64,000 nt of DNA, from assembly GCF_000814825.1 (NCBI RefSeq), contig NZ_CP009302.1, positions 1,860,001 to 1,924,000 on the forward strand, in the 5' to 3' direction. The position numbers were made by a program, and so were the translations under genes. Of the stretch, positions 35,073 to 43,904 are shown piece by piece (within the stretch, counting starts at the first letter, position 1; the number at the start of each line of letters is the position of its first letter). The notes under the pieces were generated by a model. It was not told the origin of the DNA and ran no database searches. It was given only the letters and a program-made list of their open reading frames with translations. This DNA comes from Berryella intestinalis. Lineage in GTDB: Bacteria > Actinomycetota > Coriobacteriia > Coriobacteriales > Eggerthellaceae.

Positions 35073-36467
35073 CTAAGCGACGCCGATCCACTTCGACACG
35101 ATGGGGATGTAGCCCATCACGATGATGAAGCCGATCATGAACGGCACCACGTACTTCACGAACCAGAACAGCCTCTTGGGGAATTTCACGCCGTTGCCCG
35201 TATCGGCCTCGGCGATGAAGTTCTGCCAACCCCAGCCGCCCTTGCGCGTGCAGAACAGCAACACCAGAAGCGAACCGATGGGCAACAGGTTGTTCGAGAC
35301 GATGAAGTCCTCGACGCCCTGGATATCGCCGATACCGGGAACGACGACGCCCGAAAGCACGTTGAATCCCAGCGCGCAGGGCAGCGCCAGAAGGAAGATC
35401 ATCGTGCCGTTGATGGCCACGGCCTTCCTGCGGCTCACGCCCCACTGGTCCATGGTGAAGCTCATGATGAACTCGAACACGGCGATGACCGTGGAAAGCG
35501 CCGCGAACGACATGAACACGAAGAACAGGGCGCCCCACATCTGACCGCCCGGCATGGCCTCGAACACCACGGGCAGCGTCTGGAACACCAGGCCCGGGCC
35601 CGCGCTGGGGTCGACCCCGTAGGCGAAGCACGCGGGGAAGATCACGAAGCCGGCCATGATCGCCACGAACGTGTCGAGCCCGCCGACGCGCAGCGCCTCG
35701 CCCGTCAGCGAATGCTTCTTATCGATGTAGCTTCCGAACACCGCCATCGAGCCGATGCCCACCGACATGGTGAAGAACGCCTGGCCCATGGCCGCGTACA
35801 CCGCCTGGAGGAATCCAGACAGCCCGTTCGCGGTCAGCTTGCTGAAGTCGGGCGTGAGGTAGAACGCGATGCCCTCGGCCGCCCCGGGAAGCGTAACCGA
35901 GCGGATGGCCAGCAGCAGCAGAACCACGAACAGGGCGATCATCATGTACTTGGTGATGCGCTCGACCCCGTTGCGCAGGCCCGCCGCCGTGCACAGGATG
36001 CCGATGATGACGACGACGCCCATCCAGAAGATAAGCTCGACGGGATTAGACAGCATAGCTCCGAACACCTCGGATACGCCGGCGGCGTCGAGGCCATTGA
36101 ACGTGCCCGTTGCACTCTTGAAGATGTAGTTCAGCATCCAACCGGACACCACCGTGTAGAACATCATCAACACGTAGTTGCCGGCGAACCCGAACCACTT
36201 CAGCACGTGCCATCGCGAACCGGCAGGTTCAAGCGCCTCGAACGAACGACCGTAGCTGCGCTGGCTGGCGCGGCCGACGGAGAACTCCATCACCACGATG
36301 GGAAGCGTGAGGGCGACGAGGAACACAAGATACAGGAGCACGAACGCGCCTCCCCCGTACTGTCCCACGATATACGGGAACCGCCACACGTTCCCCAAAC
36401 CGATAGCGCACCCGGCGCTGATGAGAATGAAGCCCAAACGGGATGCGAATTTCTCTCGTTCCTCCAC
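35073..36467 (-). CDS. Neurotransmitter:sodium symporter family (SNF) transporter
   Basis: 464 residues with about 12 hydrophobic helices. The family signature is at the N-terminus: RLGFILISAGCAIGLGNVWRFPYIVGQYGGGAF, the sodium- and substrate-binding unwound helix 1 (GNVWRFPY). Bacterial members such as LeuT and TnaT move amino acids with sodium. The amino acid is not identifiable, but placement among arginine and peptide-degrading genes fits amino-acid uptake. It lies 54 bases after the M18 aminopeptidase gene on the same strand, with a hairpin between. Confidence 0.93.
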   Translation of the reverse strand: MEEREKFASRLGFILISAGCAIGLGNVWRFPYIVGQYGGGAFVLLYLVFLVALTLPIVVMEFSVGRASQRSYGRSFEALEPAGSRWHVLKWFGFAGNYVLMMFYTVVSGWMLNYIFKSATGTFNGLDAAGVSEVFGAMLSNPVELIFWMGVVVIIGILCTAAGLRNGVERITKYMMIALFVVLLLLAIRSVTLPGAAEGIAFYLTPDFSKLTANGLSGFLQAVYAAMGQAFFTMSVGIGSMAVFGSYIDKKHSLTGEALRVGGLDTFVAIMAGFVIFPACFAYGVDPSAGPGLVFQTLPVVFEAMPGGQMWGALFFVFMSFAALSTVIAVFEFIMSFTMDQWGVSRRKAVAINGTMIFLLALPCALGFNVLSGVVVPGIGDIQGVEDFIVSNNLLPIGSLLVLLFCTRKGGWGWQNFIAEADTGNGVKFPKRLFWFVKYVVPFMIGFIIVMGYIPIVSKWIGVA

Positions 36468-36506
36468 TGGACCCCCTTTCGTTTCGTAAGTTTTCCTTGC
36501 TTGTAT

Positions 36507-36530
36507 GAAAAGACCGAGGGGTTATCGGTC
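36507..36530 (-). terminator. Short hairpin at the M18 aminopeptidase stop codon
   Basis: GACCGA / TCGGTC (36512-36530) with a 7-base loop overlaps the stop codon, and on the minus strand TTTTC follows. It could end or attenuate transcription before the transporter gene. Confidence 0.55.
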
Positions 36531-37961
36531 GTTTTCCAAAAACGCGACGTAGCCTTTGTAGGCTTCGTACAGGTCGGCCTTGCTGGTGACCTCCCACGGA
36601 GAATGCATCGAAAGCACCGCAACGCCGGAGTCTATCACGTTCATGCCGTAGCGCGCGGGCAGGTACGCGATGGTCCCGCCGCCTCCGGCATCGACCTTGC
36701 CCAGCTCTGCGGTCTGGAACGCCACGCCCGCGTCGTCCATGATGCGGCGGATGGCGGCCACGAACTCGGCGCTGGCATCGTTGCTGCCGCTTTTGCCGCG
36801 CGCGCCCGTGTACTTGTTGAACACCAGGCCGTGGCCGAGGAACGCGGCGTTTTTCGCCTCGAACACCGACGCGTAGGCCGGGTCGAAAGCCGCGGAGACG
36901 TCGGAAGACAGCATGGACGAAGCCGCGAGGGCGTGGCGCAGGCGGATGTCGCCCGACTCGCCGGCCAGCTCCATGATCTCGGCCACGACATTCTCGAAGA
37001 ACTGCGAGGCCATGCCGGTTGCGCCGACGCTGCCGATCTCTTCTTTGTCCACCAAAACGCACAGGGCCGTGCGCTCGGGAGTGTCGATGGCCAGCTGCGC
37101 TGCCAGCGAGGTGTAGGCGCACGCGCTGTCGTCTTGCCCGTAGCCGATGATCATGCTGCGGTCGAATCCCAGCTCGCGCGCGCGGCCCGCGGGAACGACC
37201 TCGATCTCGGCCGAGAGGAAATCGGCCTCCTCGATGCCGTATTTCTCGCCGAGGAGCCGAAGCGCGAAGGCCTTCACCGGCTCTTTCTCGGCCTTGGCGG
37301 CCTCCTTCGACGCGTCGGTGCCGTCGGCACCGTCACCCTGGGCGGCCTCGATCACCAAGGGGCGGTTGCCCGCCAGCACGTCGAGGTCCTCGCCTTCGAC
37401 GACCTCGCTGCCGTTCTTGCCCATCTGCGCAGAGGCCAGGTGAATCAGCAGATCGGTCACGCAGAACACCGGATCGGACTCGTCCTCCCCGATGACCACG
37501 TCGACCACCGTGCCGTCCTTTTTCGCCACGACGCCGTGCAGGGCCAGCGGCACCGTCACCCACTGGTACTTCTTGATGCCGCCGTAGTAATGCGTGTCCA
37601 GGCGCGCCTGGCCGTTCGCCTCGAACAGGGGGTTCTGCTTCAGGTCGAGGCGCGGCGAGTCGATATGGGCGCCCAGGATGTTCATGCCCTGCTCGAGCGG
37701 TCGGCGGCCGATATGGGCGAGGATGGCCGCCTTGCCGTGGATCTGGGCGTATACCTTGTCCCCTGCCTTAAGGCCGCGACCCTCGCGATACACCGAGGCC
37801 AAGCTCTCGTACCCGGCGGCTTCGGCGTCGCGTATGGCCGCGCGCGCGAACTCGCGCTCGATCTTGTTCTCGGAGATGTAGTCTATGTAGTCGCCCGCAA
37901 GCTTCTCGAGCGCGGCGAGGTCTTCGTCGGTGTAGCTCTTCCAAGCCGATTCGGTATCCAT
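36522..37961 (-). CDS. M18-family zinc aminopeptidase
   Basis: 479 residues from the ATG at 37961, behind GGAAGGA. M18 markers are MNILGAHIDSPRLDLK (first metal His), MIIGYGQDDSACAY (bridging Asp), LVDKEEIGSVGATG (catalytic Glu pair), AAFDPAYASVFE, and LSMHSPWEVTSKAD near the C-terminus (last metal His). It removes N-terminal residues from peptides in the cytoplasm and would feed an amino-acid-fermenting metabolism. A glutamate/alanine-rich insert occurs near residues 230-245. Confidence 0.94.
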   Translation of the reverse strand: MDTESAWKSYTDEDLAALEKLAGDYIDYISENKIEREFARAAIRDAEAAGYESLASVYREGRGLKAGDKVYAQIHGKAAILAHIGRRPLEQGMNILGAHIDSPRLDLKQNPLFEANGQARLDTHYYGGIKKYQWVTVPLALHGVVAKKDGTVVDVVIGEDESDPVFCVTDLLIHLASAQMGKNGSEVVEGEDLDVLAGNRPLVIEAAQGDGADGTDASKEAAKAEKEPVKAFALRLLGEKYGIEEADFLSAEIEVVPAGRARELGFDRSMIIGYGQDDSACAYTSLAAQLAIDTPERTALCVLVDKEEIGSVGATGMASQFFENVVAEIMELAGESGDIRLRHALAASSMLSSDVSAAFDPAYASVFEAKNAAFLGHGLVFNKYTGARGKSGSNDASAEFVAAIRRIMDDAGVAFQTAELGKVDAGGGGTIAYLPARYGMNVIDSGVAVLSMHSPWEVTSKADLYEAYKGYVAFLENDR

Positions 37962-38339
37962 CGGAATCCTTCCATCGCAACAGTGCACGGTATTATCTGC
38001 GAATCTGTCGATTCTAAAGGAGAATACGCGCAACGTTTTCCAGACTGAAATAATAACGGACCGAGCGGCTTGCTATCCGGGTCGCTGGAGGGGCTCTCGC
38101 GATCCGCCGAGAGCTCGAAGAGAAGGCGGCGGACCGGAAGCGAGGGCCGCCGGAACCCGAAGATCCGCGTTCTGAGTACACTTTGGCTAATTTGTTACAA
38201 ATCCTGCACTACATTACGTGAATTTACATTGTGCGCCATTTAACCGCCCAAGGGTCGTATCATCGGGGCAGGGCGATCCGCTTTGCGAGGGGCAAAGGGT
38301 CGCCGGTAATGCAAATCGAAAGAAAGACGAGGTCGCCTC
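37962..38339. promoter_or_regulatory. Region upstream of rubrerythrin with a 13-bp palindrome
   Basis: About 380 bases between divergent genes. ATTTGT-T-ACAAAT (38190-38202) is a perfect dyad 138 bases before the rubrerythrin ATG in an AT-rich patch, suitable for a repressor. A 7-bp hairpin (GCTCTCG / CGAGAGC, 38093-38114) is also present. No clear promoter hexamers were found. Confidence 0.5.
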
Positions 38340-38954
38340 ATGCCGATGAACGTGCGCGAGCAGCTCCCTACCCCCAGCAACTCCACCAACTTCAACATCG
38401 CCGTTGGTTCCCAGACCACCGTGGGCACCACGCTTGAGAACCTGAAGGCCGCCGTCATGGGCGAGACCGGCGCTTCCGCCAAGTACGCCGCGTTCGCCGA
38501 GGCCGCCGACGCCGCCGGTTATTCCCAGATCGCCCGCCTGTTCCGCGCCACCTCCGACGCCGAGCAGATCCACATCCGCCTCGAGGCCGCCCTGGTGAAG
38601 GCCGCCGAGCCCGACTACGAGCGCCCGGTCGTCGAGGCCAAGGCCCCCGTCACCACCGACCTGAACCTCATCGACTCGGCCGCCGGCGAGATGTACGAGA
38701 CCTCCGACATGTACCCCGCCTTCATCCAGAAGGCCATCGAAGAGGGCGACGAGAAGGCCGTGTCCGTGTTCACCCGCGCCAAGCTGGCCGAGTCCGTCCA
38801 CGCCGAGGTGTACCTGGAGGCCTACAACAATATCGACGCGGCTGATGACGACGCGTACTACCTGTGCCCCGGCTGCGGCTACATCCACAAGGGCGAGAAC
38901 TTCGAGATCTGCCCCATCTGCGGCGCCCCCAAGAGCGCTTTCAAGGCGTACTAG
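38340..38954 (+). CDS. Rubrerythrin
   Basis: 204 residues. Residues about 30-165 are a ferritin-like four-helix bundle with the di-iron Glu/His motifs (AVMGETGASAKYAAFAEAAD, SDAEQIHIRLEAA, AGEMYETSDMYPAF, RAKLAESVHAEVYLEA). Residues 170-204 are a rubredoxin domain with CPGCGYIHKGENFEICPICG. It reduces hydrogen peroxide in anaerobes using electrons passed through the rubredoxin centre. Nearly every third codon position is G or C, consistent with strong expression. GAGG lies upstream of the ATG. Confidence 0.95.
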   Translation: MPMNVREQLPTPSNSTNFNIAVGSQTTVGTTLENLKAAVMGETGASAKYAAFAEAADAAGYSQIARLFRATSDAEQIHIRLEAALVKAAEPDYERPVVEAKAPVTTDLNLIDSAAGEMYETSDMYPAFIQKAIEEGDEKAVSVFTRAKLAESVHAEVYLEAYNNIDAADDDAYYLCPGCGYIHKGENFEICPICGAPKSAFKAY

Positions 38955-38989
38955 TTCTTCGGGCCCGACCCGGATCGAAACCGCCTTCA

Positions 38990-39032
38990 GCGGGGCCCTG
39001 CGCGCATCGCCGTGCAGGGCCCCGCTTCGTTT
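38990..39032 (+). terminator. Terminator of rubrerythrin
   Basis: A perfect 12-bp stem (GCGGGGCCCTGC / GCAGGGCCCCGC, 38990-39025) with a 12-base loop, followed by ttcgttt, 35 bases after the stop codon. Confidence 0.8.
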
Positions 39033-39104
39033 CCCCGCTTGGTTCGGCACGCAGGAGGAAACGGTCCCGCGCCGGACTTTCCCGCCGGCTCGAAGCGGTC
39101 CTCG

Positions 39105-39626
39105 TCAGCCCCGTGCGCCCGACAGGGGCCGGATGCGCACATCGACGATGCGGCCCGCTTCGACCTCGACGAAGGCCACCGAGGCCGACGAACCGCCGCG
39201 CGGGCGCTTCACAGAGCCGGGGCACAGCACGTACTTCGCCGGAGCGGCCTCGCGGCCCATCAACAGGCTTGGGACGTGCGTGTGGCCGTGGATGCAGATG
39301 TCGGGCACGGGTTCTCCCGGAGGCACGGCGCTCGAACCTGCGGGACGTATGCGCACGTCGTCAGGGTAATGCGCTACAAGGAACCGCACTCCTTCGATCA
39401 CGGGCTTCGAGAACCGGCCGACTTCGGGGCCGTACTCGCCCTCCCGATCGTTGTTGCCCAGAACGGCGAACACCTCGCGCACGCCCGGGATGCTGCGCAG
39501 ATCCCTCAGCACCGTCCGATCGCAGATGTCTCCCGCATGGATGATGTAGTCGCACCCTCCCAGCGCCATATAGGCCCGATCGGGGAGGAATCCGTGCGTG
39601 TCCGAAAGGATGCCGACGACGGCCAT
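39105..39626 (-). CDS. YfcE/MJ0936-type metallophosphoesterase
   Basis: 173 residues with all calcineurin-like metal motifs: GILSDTHGFLPD at the start, IIHAGDICDR near residue 30, VLGNNDRE near residue 57, HYPDD near 87 and CIHGHTHVPS near 112, then a closing CPGSVKRPRGG. It should cleave phosphodiesters or phosphomonoesters in the cytoplasm; the natural substrate is unknown. It follows the isochorismatase-like gene by 27 bases. Confidence 0.93.
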   Translation of the reverse strand: MAVVGILSDTHGFLPDRAYMALGGCDYIIHAGDICDRTVLRDLRSIPGVREVFAVLGNNDREGEYGPEVGRFSKPVIEGVRFLVAHYPDDVRIRPAGSSAVPPGEPVPDICIHGHTHVPSLLMGREAAPAKYVLCPGSVKRPRGGSSASVAFVEVEAGRIVDVRIRPLSGARG

Positions 39627-39653
39627 ATGCCTCCTTCGATGGGCGCCCGCGCC

Positions 39654-40211
39654 CTAATCCGCGTTCAGGACGTCAACGCGCAGCTCGGCAAGGATGTCGA
39701 GCGCCTTGCGCATCGAATCCTCGTCGCGGGCCACCGTGCAGCGCGCATCCACGATCACCGGAACCTCGGGGCAGGCGGTGCGGGCTATCACCACGTTCGA
39801 CAGCAGGCACCTCGTTGCGGACAACCCCGCCACTTCGATGCTCACAAACGGCAGGACCCCCATGGACGCCGCCACTTTCTGCGCCTTCATCAAACGGACG
39901 AACAGGTCGGACGATCCGAACGAGGCCTTGAAGTACACCTCGTCGATATCGGTGCGCAGCTCGGCCACCTGGCCGTACAGTCCGTTGCCGATCCCATCCA
40001 GGGTATGGGGCATCGGGCGCACGTGGCTGTCCTGCATGTTCAGATACGCGGTTTCGCGCGTGTCCAAGATGAAGATGATCTTGTCCCCGTTGTCGCGATA
40101 CGCGCGGATCTTGTCCGCAATGCACCCGTCAACTTCGTCGGCTCTCTCAGGCGTGCAGAACCCCCCGACGAAATCCTTTTGAAAGTCGACCACGACCAGC
40201 AAACGCTTCAT
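39654..40211 (-). CDS. Isochorismatase-like cysteine hydrolase
   Basis: 185 residues. LLVVVDFQKDFVGG carries the catalytic Asp, YFKASFGSSDL the Lys and EVAGLSATRCLLSNVVIART the Cys, the triad of nicotinamidase and isochorismatase hydrolases. HVRPMPHTL supplies a metal-site-like His pair. Nicotinamidase is the leading possibility, but the usual metal-binding DxHxxxH segment is not exact (TRETAYLNMQDSH). It is probably co-transcribed with the downstream phosphoesterase. Confidence 0.85.
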   Translation of the reverse strand: MKRLLVVVDFQKDFVGGFCTPERADEVDGCIADKIRAYRDNGDKIIFILDTRETAYLNMQDSHVRPMPHTLDGIGNGLYGQVAELRTDIDEVYFKASFGSSDLFVRLMKAQKVAASMGVLPFVSIEVAGLSATRCLLSNVVIARTACPEVPVIVDARCTVARDEDSMRKALDILAELRVDVLNAD

Positions 40212-40432
40212 GGCGCCGCGTCCTCTTTTCTTCGAACCGTACCGTCGTTTCGTTTCGCGGTAGAGCGGCCAGTATAGTCCCGCCCGAAGCCGAATTCAAT
40301 GGTTTGACGGCAAGCGAGAAAACGCCGACCACCAGGGGAAGCCCTAGATACCGTCCCCCTTCCTTTTCAAGCCGTTCGCTCGCACGGGCCGACACAATGG
40401 AAACGTTTGGTAACTTCTCTCGCCCGAACCGC

Positions 40433-40463
40433 TTGACAGCAAGTCGACCGAGAATAATATAAG
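40433..40463 (+). promoter_or_regulatory. Promoter of the ACAD-PhnD-MetE-OsmC operon
   Basis: A perfect TTGACA (40433-40438) is followed 16-19 bases later by TAATATAAG, which offers overlapping -10 elements. It lies about 210 bases before the first start codon. The leader contains TGCTATAGCA and repeated TATGCATA-like segments (40504-40533) that may bind a regulator. Confidence 0.6.
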
Positions 40464-40668
40464 CAGGGTCCGGATGCGACTTCTGCTATAGCATTCGCCT
40501 TTCTTATGCATACTTCTGCATATCATCGTATGCGCACTCCAAGCGCACCCGCGCTCGGAAGCAATCGATTCCGCCTTTCGCGTGCCTTCTCTTCTGCCTT
40601 GCGGCTTCGCGGTTGACGGCATCCCCCGACAAAAAGCCTTTCATGAACGCGATCGATGGGAGAGATCG

Positions 40669-41799
40669 ATGTCTGACTGTTATCAAAAAGCGAAGGATTT
40701 CGCCGAACAGCATATCGCGCCTTTGGCGGGAAAGATCGACAGCGAAAGCGCTTTCCCCGCCGAGCTGTTCGACCAAATCGGTGAAGCCGGGTTCTTCGCC
40801 CTGCTCATTCCCAAGAACCAGGGTGGATGGGGCATGGGCCTCAAGGAGCATCAGGAGGTTTGCCTCGCCTTCGCCGAAAGCTGCCCGACCGTGGGCCTGT
40901 GCTACATGATGCACAACGTCGCCCTTTTCACCATCCTGTGCAGGGCCGGCGACGATCTGAAGGCCCGCATCGTCGAAGAGGTGGTCGAAAACCGCAAATG
41001 CCTGGCGCTTGCCTACTCCGAGTTCGGAACCGGCACGCACTTCTACCTTCCCCAGACCACCGCGACCCGCACGGACGGGTCCGTCCGGCTCAAGGGCCTC
41101 AAATCCATGGTGACGTCGGCCGAATACGCAAGCTTCTACCTGGTGCTGTCGAACACCTCCGACGGAACCGAGGGCATCAGCAACTGGGTCGTTCCCCTGG
41201 AAACCCCCGGCCTGTCATTCAAAAGCGAATCGTGGCACGGCATGGGCATGCGCGGAAACGTCTCGTGCCCCATGGAGCTCGACGACGTCGAACTTGGGGA
41301 CTTTTGGCGCATCGGAGCCGAAGGGGAGGGCGAAAGCCAAGTGTTCGAGCAGGTGGCGCCTCCCTTCATCCTGGGATTGGCCGCAGTGTACACCGGGCTT
41401 GCCGAACAGCAGTGCCAGATCGCGCTCGACCATGCGAAGCGCAGGGCCTATCCCGATGGAACCAGCCTCACCCAGATCGAAACCGTCCAGCTCCACCTGT
41501 CCGACCTGTACATCAAGGCCCAAAGCTCGAAGATGCTCACCGTCGAAGCAGCTCGCGCGATGGAAGCGCAAGAGCCCGACGCTCTGGCCAAGGTGATCGC
41601 AGCGCGCATCAACGCCTCCGAAAACGCCATCGAAGCGTCGCGCATCGCCATGCGCGTCGGAGGCGGCAAAGCCTACAACGGGGCGACGGCTGTCGAACGC
41701 CTGACGCGCGACGCCTACGCCGGCCAGATCATGGCTCCCAGCGTCGACGTCCTCCATGTGTGGCTGGGAAAGGCCCTCGCAGGCCTTCCCCTGCTGTAA
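40669..41799 (+). CDS. Acyl-CoA dehydrogenase-fold flavoprotein, divergent
   Basis: 376 residues from the ATG at 40669 (GGGAGA upstream). The N-terminal helical domain (FPAELFDQIGEAGFFALLIPKNQGG), the central flavin strand region (LAYSEFGTGTHF, LKGLKSMVTSAEYASFYLV) and the C-terminal helical domain are all present. At the position of the usual catalytic Glu (YEGT of MCAD) the sequence reads AYAGQIMAPS, so that residue is missing. This C-terminal form resembles subgroups that include sulfur-compound flavin enzymes (DszC/SfnB type) more than fatty-acid dehydrogenases; this is from memory of the families and needs alignment. It is the first gene of the four-gene unit. Confidence 0.82.
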   Translation: MSDCYQKAKDFAEQHIAPLAGKIDSESAFPAELFDQIGEAGFFALLIPKNQGGWGMGLKEHQEVCLAFAESCPTVGLCYMMHNVALFTILCRAGDDLKARIVEEVVENRKCLALAYSEFGTGTHFYLPQTTATRTDGSVRLKGLKSMVTSAEYASFYLVLSNTSDGTEGISNWVVPLETPGLSFKSESWHGMGMRGNVSCPMELDDVELGDFWRIGAEGEGESQVFEQVAPPFILGLAAVYTGLAEQQCQIALDHAKRRAYPDGTSLTQIETVQLHLSDLYIKAQSSKMLTVEAARAMEAQEPDALAKVIAARINASENAIEASRIAMRVGGGKAYNGATAVERLTRDAYAGQIMAPSVDVLHVWLGKALAGLPLL

Positions 41800-41865
41800 G
41801 AACCGTTCGGAGGGACGGTGCACGCCGTCCCTCCGAATCTCGAGCGAAAGACGAAAGGAGCGCCT

Positions 41866-42693
41866 ATGTCTGCGTTGAAGGTAGGAGCCGTTATATACGA
41901 CCCGAAGGTAACCGTCATCTGGGATTTGATCAAAGGATACTGCGACAAGGCCGGAGCCCCCATCCAACCGGTGTTCTACCGAGATTACAAACTGCAGGTC
42001 GACGGGCTGGAATCGGGCGAGATCGACATCGCCTGGAATTCGCCCCTTGCCCATCTCGATGCGCATCTTCGATTCGCCGGGGCCGAAAAGCACGGCTGTA
42101 TGCGCAACACCGACCAGGACCTGCGCACCGTGCTGGCGGTACGAGCCGATTCGGGCATCGAGGCTATCGATGACCTGAAGGGAAAGACCGTGGGCTTCGG
42201 AGCCATAGACAGCCCTCAGGCTCGCCTGATCCCCATCGCGTTTCTCCACGATGAAGGGCTCGCCTTCGGGAAAGACTACGAAGAACGGCGGTTCGACATC
42301 GGGATCGGGCTTCACGGCGACCACGTCGGCGGGGAAAAGGACGCTATGTTCGCCCTGGTTGCAGGCGAGGTGGACGCCACCTTCGCACTCGAAGCGAACT
42401 TCCAAGGTTGGATAGCCGACGGCACCGTCGACGAAAACACGGTAACCGTCATCGCCCACACGCCCGCATTCGATCACTGCCTGTTCACCGCCCGTCCCGA
42501 CGTAGACGAGGACGCGCTGGCCGCATTCACCGACGCCCTGCTTTCCATGGACTACTCCGATCCCGAACAGAAAGAGATCATGGACATGGAGGGTCTCACC
42601 GCGTGGGTGCCCGGCCGCACATCGGGTTATGGTCCGGTGACTCGGGCAAACGACCTGATGGGATTCCTCGACGAGTTCAACGCACGCCCGTAG
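41866..42693 (+). CDS. PhnD-like phosphonate/phosphate-type binding protein without signal peptide
   Basis: 275 residues from the ATG at 41866, behind AAAGGAG. The fold markers are those of PhnD-like type II binding proteins: VGAVIYDPKVTVIWDLIKGYC, LESGEIDIAWNSPLAH, IEAIDDLKGKTVGFGAIDSPQA and ALVAGEVDATFALEANF. It lacks a signal peptide or lipobox, and no ABC permease or ATPase gene is in the window, so it probably works in the cytoplasm, either as a sensor or as an enzyme-associated ligand carrier. The length fits the mature form of the family. Confidence 0.83.
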   Translation: MSALKVGAVIYDPKVTVIWDLIKGYCDKAGAPIQPVFYRDYKLQVDGLESGEIDIAWNSPLAHLDAHLRFAGAEKHGCMRNTDQDLRTVLAVRADSGIEAIDDLKGKTVGFGAIDSPQARLIPIAFLHDEGLAFGKDYEERRFDIGIGLHGDHVGGEKDAMFALVAGEVDATFALEANFQGWIADGTVDENTVTVIAHTPAFDHCLFTARPDVDEDALAAFTDALLSMDYSDPEQKEIMDMEGLTAWVPGRTSGYGPVTRANDLMGFLDEFNARP

Positions 42694-42731
42694 GTCCCCC
42701 GATTCGCAACCGAAAGGGAAGAGAGAATAGC

Positions 42732-43904
42732 ATGGAGCGATTCTTCACCTCTCTGATGGGCTCCATGCCGCGCAGCGCCGAGCTCATGCGGGCTCGGCGC
42801 CTGCTGGCGGCAGGTCGCCTCGAGCAGACGGAGTACGACCTTCTCGTGCGCAAGGAGACCGAGCGCGTCGTCAAGCTGCAAGAGCGCCTGGGGCTCGACG
42901 TCATCGTTTCCGGAGAGATCGCGCGCGATAACTACGTGTCGTTCATATCCGAGAAGATCGGCGGCGTCACGCCGATGAGCATGGCCGATATGATGGACTA
43001 CGTCGAAGACAAGCGAGCCTTCGACGAGATCCTGGATACGCTGGATGTTCCCGCGGCCTCGATCAGAAACGCCATCTGCACCGGGACCCTCGAGTATCGG
43101 GGCGACATCGTGCTGGAGGAACTGCGACTGCTGAAAAGCCTCACCGACAAACCGGTGAAGATCACGCTTCCCGGGCCGTACCTGGTCACCCGAAGCATGT
43201 GGCTCCCTGCGCTCAGCACGCAGGGATATCCCGACAAGGAACGCTTGGGCGAGGCCGTGCTCGAGATCTACCGTCGGGAGATCAGCGCTTTGCAGGATGA
43301 GGGCGTCGATATCATACAATTCGACGAACCCGTCCTCACCGAAGTGGTGTTCACCGAGGGCAAGACGCGCACCTTCATGTGCGCCGCACTGTCCCAGCGC
43401 AAAGACCCGGCCGAAGAGCTCGAATTCGCCGCAAGCCTCATCAAGCGGGTCGTGGGCTTCGTCGATGAGTCGCGTTCCGTCTCAAGCTTGCATGTATGCC
43501 GCGGAAACTGGAGCCGCGACGAATCGATACTGCTCACCGGACCATACACCCCGCTGATCGACCTGTTCTCCCAGGCTGCGCCCCGCATGCTGGCACTCGA
43601 GTTCTCTACGCCGCGCGCAGGCGAACTGGATGCGTTCCTGAACGACCCGCGCATACGGGGAAGGTTCGCATTGGGGCTGGGCGTGCTCAACCCCCGCCTC
43701 GACCGGACCGAGCCCGTCGAATCTATGATGGAACGCGGGCGGAAAGCGGCACGCGCATTAGGCGCCGACAACGTGGCGCTCAACCCCGACTGCGGTTTCG
43801 CGACGTTTTCCAACCGCCCGGTAAGCACCTATGACCTTATCGAGCAGAAAACGAAGCGCATGGTCGAGGCATCGCGCAGACTGAGAGCCGAATTCCATGC
43901 CTGA
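42732..43904 (+). CDS. Core MetE-type (cobalamin-independent) methionine synthase-like methyltransferase
   Basis: 390 residues, matching only the catalytic C-terminal half of MetE (full MetE is about 750). The zinc ligands expected for homocysteine thiolate are visible: SSLHVCRGNW (His and Cys, near residue 255), an acidic residue in the barrel, and NPDCGFATF (Cys near residue 355). IIQFDEPVLTEV is the barrel motif near residue 197. Short MetE proteins elsewhere take methyl groups from methylcobalamin proteins or other donors rather than methyl-folate. Here the donor is unknown. It ends overlapping the next gene by eight bases. Confidence 0.87.
   Translation: MERFFTSLMGSMPRSAELMRARRLLAAGRLEQTEYDLLVRKETERVVKLQERLGLDVIVSGEIARDNYVSFISEKIGGVTPMSMADMMDYVEDKRAFDEILDTLDVPAASIRNAICTGTLEYRGDIVLEELRLLKSLTDKPVKITLPGPYLVTRSMWLPALSTQGYPDKERLGEAVLEIYRREISALQDEGVDIIQFDEPVLTEVVFTEGKTRTFMCAALSQRKDPAEELEFAASLIKRVVGFVDESRSVSSLHVCRGNWSRDESILLTGPYTPLIDLFSQAAPRMLALEFSTPRAGELDAFLNDPRIRGRFALGLGVLNPRLDRTEPVESMMERGRKAARALGADNVALNPDCGFATFSNRPVSTYDLIEQKTKRMVEASRRLRAEFHA

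Noticed and set aside
40504-40668. A riboswitch (for example SAM or cobalamin) in the leader of the ACAD-MetE operon
   Set aside because: The leader has repeated TATGCATA-like segments but none of the conserved riboswitch cores I could recognise.
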